A stretch of 26,373 bases of DNA from positions 1 to 26,373 of the forward strand of contig URQP01000023.1 of assembly GCA_900550025.1 (NCBI GenBank). The letters are read 5' to 3'. Under the pieces are notes generated by a model. The model worked only from the letters and a program-made list of their open reading frames with translations, was not told the origin of the DNA and searched no databases. A program made the position numbers and the translations under genes. The DNA comes from an uncultured Porphyromonadaceae bacterium (GTDB lineage Bacteria; Bacteroidota; Bacteroidia; Bacteroidales; Muribaculaceae). Below, one piece after another: positions 24,328-26,373 of this stretch. Numbering within the stretch: the stretch's first letter is position 1; every line of letters starts with the position of its first letter.

Positions 24328-26373
24328 TCAGAAAGAGAAATGCAGGGCAATACGCACTCCGTTCTTATCCACGCCCGGAGTATCGCGATAGGTAAGTCTC
24401 CATACATAGTCCACACGCAATATCGTAAAGATATTGTCCAGCCCTACACTCATCTCCATATATGGCATCTTGTCCATCTCACGGCATAGCGCATTAGAAG
24501 GGAATCGCAAAAGGCTGTTATTCAATGCCGGATTATTCTTGTCGCTCAACGAGCCATACAAGCCCTTGAACGACACCACCTCCCGCAATTTCATGTATTT
24601 AATCAGCGGAATGCGGTTGAACAAGGCTCCGTTGGCAAAATATGTGATGTCCCAAGAAAGATACTGGTCGTTGACAAATTCCATCGCATTCATCAGAGCG
24701 TATGATTCCGGCTGTATCGTATACGACAAGTTGGCATTAGGAAGCAGCAAATCAGGATATGACACTTGGCTCCACACCTTGCCCGCCTTCAATATAATGT
24801 CGGTATAACCGAACGCAGAGAACCAGAAACGCTTCTGCACGCTGAACTCTGTCTTATTCACCGTGTTGCGGCTGTTGAACAGCCCTTTCGGGCTATAAGT
24901 GTGCGACAACACGAACACCGGAGCGTCAAGATTGATAGGAATGCGCGTGAAGCGCGCGTCGTAGAATTTCTCGCCCGGCGCATAGCGCAATGTCAAATTA
25001 ACCGACGCCTGCTGATAATTATCAAACCAATTCCCGTAACCGTCATAAAAAGGCACCCACCTTGTGGCCTCCTGCACCTGATGCTTCAATCCGAGCGCCA
25101 CCGAGAATCCGGAAACAGTCTCTTTCTTATATTCCAGCTCGCTAAGCCTCCTGTAAGTCATCTTATCGTTAGTCTGACGCTTCCATGCCATGAACACGTT
25201 ATCCATATTAGTAAACATATATTGCTGTCCAAGCTGGTACACATCATACTGGTGGTGAAGCCTCAGTGAATGTATGGGATATTCCTTTGCATGGTATTTC
25301 TTATCAGTAAACGAATATTCCAGCTCCGCGTCATATTTCAATTTCTTGTCTTTCGTGCCATAAGCCAGATACCCCTTTGCAAACCAATGCTCATTAAGGT
25401 TTGCGGTAGTCATCCCTCCAACCCTGAAACGCGCCCCTTCCACAGTGTTGCCGCTAATAGTGGTATTCATCGGGCCGAAATCGAACTTGCTCGAATCCTG
25501 CTCCCCAGTAGGGATATAACCGGAGACAAGCACCGAAATAACCTTCTCTGTCCAATAGAAAACCGGCACTTCGCGCAATTGTGTCAACAGCTTCGTTATG
25601 GCATTTTCATTTTCACGTATCGGCACAATCCTGTTGTCAGCCCAATACTGTTCAGGCATATACCGGGCATTTTCAGCCTCTATCACCTTTCCCTCCATCT
25701 CAAAAATAGAGTCGTTAGCAGGCTTCTCGAAACTGAAATTACGGTATGTAGTATTACGGCGCGCATACAGTCCCTGCGTGGAAGGTATTATCGAAAATTC
25801 CACGACCATGTCGTCCTTGACTTTCAAACGGCTGCCGTCAGATGCCTTCTCATAATCCTGCTCGACAAAAATATTGTCTACATAATTCAAATTTATGGCT
25901 TTCGGGACATTCAACTTCACTTTTTTCACAAACATTGAAGTATCGTTCTCAGGCACATACAGCCTCCCGAGAAATCCGAACGAGCGGTTGTTGAACGGAG
26001 AGAAACTTAGCTCGATGCATCTTACTCCGTCCACATCGAGCGTATCCGTCAGATAATATTTATAGAACCTTGTCCCGATTCTTGAAAGCGGACTGACAAA
26101 ACGGTTCTGCAAAATAGTCACATTATTGCCGAAAATATCAATCTCCCGGAACACGTCCTCAACAAAGCGCTGCACACTTTCCTCGTCGACAATCTCGTCT
26201 ATGCCGGCCCGCTTGATTCCGGTGACATATTCTTTCTCCGAACCGGGATTCCTGCGGAAAAACTCTTTCGACAGTTTTTCCTTCACCGACACGTTCAATA
26301 TCGGCTTGCCCGACACTTCGGAAGTGTCGAGGTAATCGAATACGAACTGGAATTTCTTAAAAAGCCATTTTTC
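24328..26373 (-). CDS. DUF5686-family outer-membrane protein (C-terminal part)
   Basis: The frame stays open to the right edge; the first visible residues are EKWLFKKFQFVFDYLDTSEV, so the start lies outside the window. About 680 residues are seen. The opening YLDTSEVSGKPILNVSVKEKLSKEFFRRNP is typical of DUF5686 proteins, whose missing N-terminus usually holds a signal peptide and a carboxypeptidase-D regulatory-like beta domain. The remainder is rich in aromatic beta strands, consistent with an outer-membrane barrel, and ends in LHFSF with a terminal Phe, as barrel proteins do. The function of the family is unknown. It is on the same strand as the response-regulator operon but 125 bp away, with no clear terminator between. 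Confidence 0.88.
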   Translation of the reverse strand, partial: EKWLFKKFQFVFDYLDTSEVSGKPILNVSVKEKLSKEFFRRNPGSEKEYVTGIKRAGIDEIVDEESVQRFVEDVFREIDIFGNNVTILQNRFVSPLSRIGTRFYKYYLTDTLDVDGVRCIELSFSPFNNRSFGFLGRLYVPENDTSMFVKKVKLNVPKAINLNYVDNIFVEQDYEKASDGSRLKVKDDMVVEFSIIPSTQGLYARRNTTYRNFSFEKPANDSIFEMEGKVIEAENARYMPEQYWADNRIVPIRENENAITKLLTQLREVPVFYWTEKVISVLVSGYIPTGEQDSSKFDFGPMNTTISGNTVEGARFRVGGMTTANLNEHWFAKGYLAYGTKDKKLKYDAELEYSFTDKKYHAKEYPIHSLRLHHQYDVYQLGQQYMFTNMDNVFMAWKRQTNDKMTYRRLSELEYKKETVSGFSVALGLKHQVQEATRWVPFYDGYGNWFDNYQQASVNLTLRYAPGEKFYDARFTRIPINLDAPVFVLSHTYSPKGLFNSRNTVNKTEFSVQKRFWFSAFGYTDIILKAGKVWSQVSYPDLLLPNANLSYTIQPESYALMNAMEFVNDQYLSWDITYFANGALFNRIPLIKYMKLREVVSFKGLYGSLSDKNNPALNNSLLRFPSNALCREMDKMPYMEMSVGLDNIFTILRVDYVWRLTYRDTPGVDKNGVRIALHFSF

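Overview
This window looks like a chromosomal segment of a Bacteroidota genome, order Bacteroidales, possibly a gut Muribaculaceae-like lineage (inference). The evidence is a Rho factor with a very long disordered insertion, a DUF5686 outer-membrane protein, a DUF4491 membrane protein, a PheS with a four-cysteine zinc knuckle, and repeated use of the Bacteroidales housekeeping promoter (TTTG near -33, TAnnTTTG near -7, about 20 nt apart). Almost everything is core genome; no tRNA, rRNA, CRISPR array, integrase or transposase was seen.

Layout. 1-1241 has no convincing protein gene. It holds a leftward promoter, a cluster of tiny hairpins, a ~210-bp imperfect inverted repeat made of GC-rich palindromes, and the promoter and structured leader of rho. 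rho (1242-3239) ends at a strong terminator. A secreted 6-phosphogluconolactonase-like beta-propeller follows (3352-4440). Next is a five-gene rightward run, 4553-8528: dCMP deaminase, S41 carboxy-terminal protease, 5-formyl-THF cyclo-ligase, a degenerate DUF542/hemerythrin-like protein and a LuxR-type regulator. Convergent to it are xseA-xseB (exonuclease VII). Divergent from xseA is a COG1373/DUF4143 ATPase, preceded by three copies of a palindrome spaced exactly 32 bp apart. Then come pheS, nth, a TRIC-type channel, and a translationally coupled GtrA / GT-C glycosyltransferase / DUF4491 trio, suggesting lipid-linked sugar transfer at the envelope.

From 16094 to the right edge all genes run leftward. 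They are a signal-peptide-bearing TPR-CHAT protease-like protein behind an ECF sigma factor, then an OmpR-type response regulator, a histidine kinase and a Pit-family phosphate transporter in one operon. The last gene is the C-terminal part of a DUF5686 outer-membrane protein cut by the window edge. The Pit gene carries an apparent frameshift just before its PhoU-like C-terminal domain.

The most interesting signals are the 32-bp-phased operator array before the ATPase, the ECF sigma / exported TPR-CHAT pair, the Pit frameshift, the rho leader with two hairpins and a possible leader peptide, and the composite palindromic repeat upstream of rho. All functional calls rest on motif recognition by eye; no database or structure search was run.
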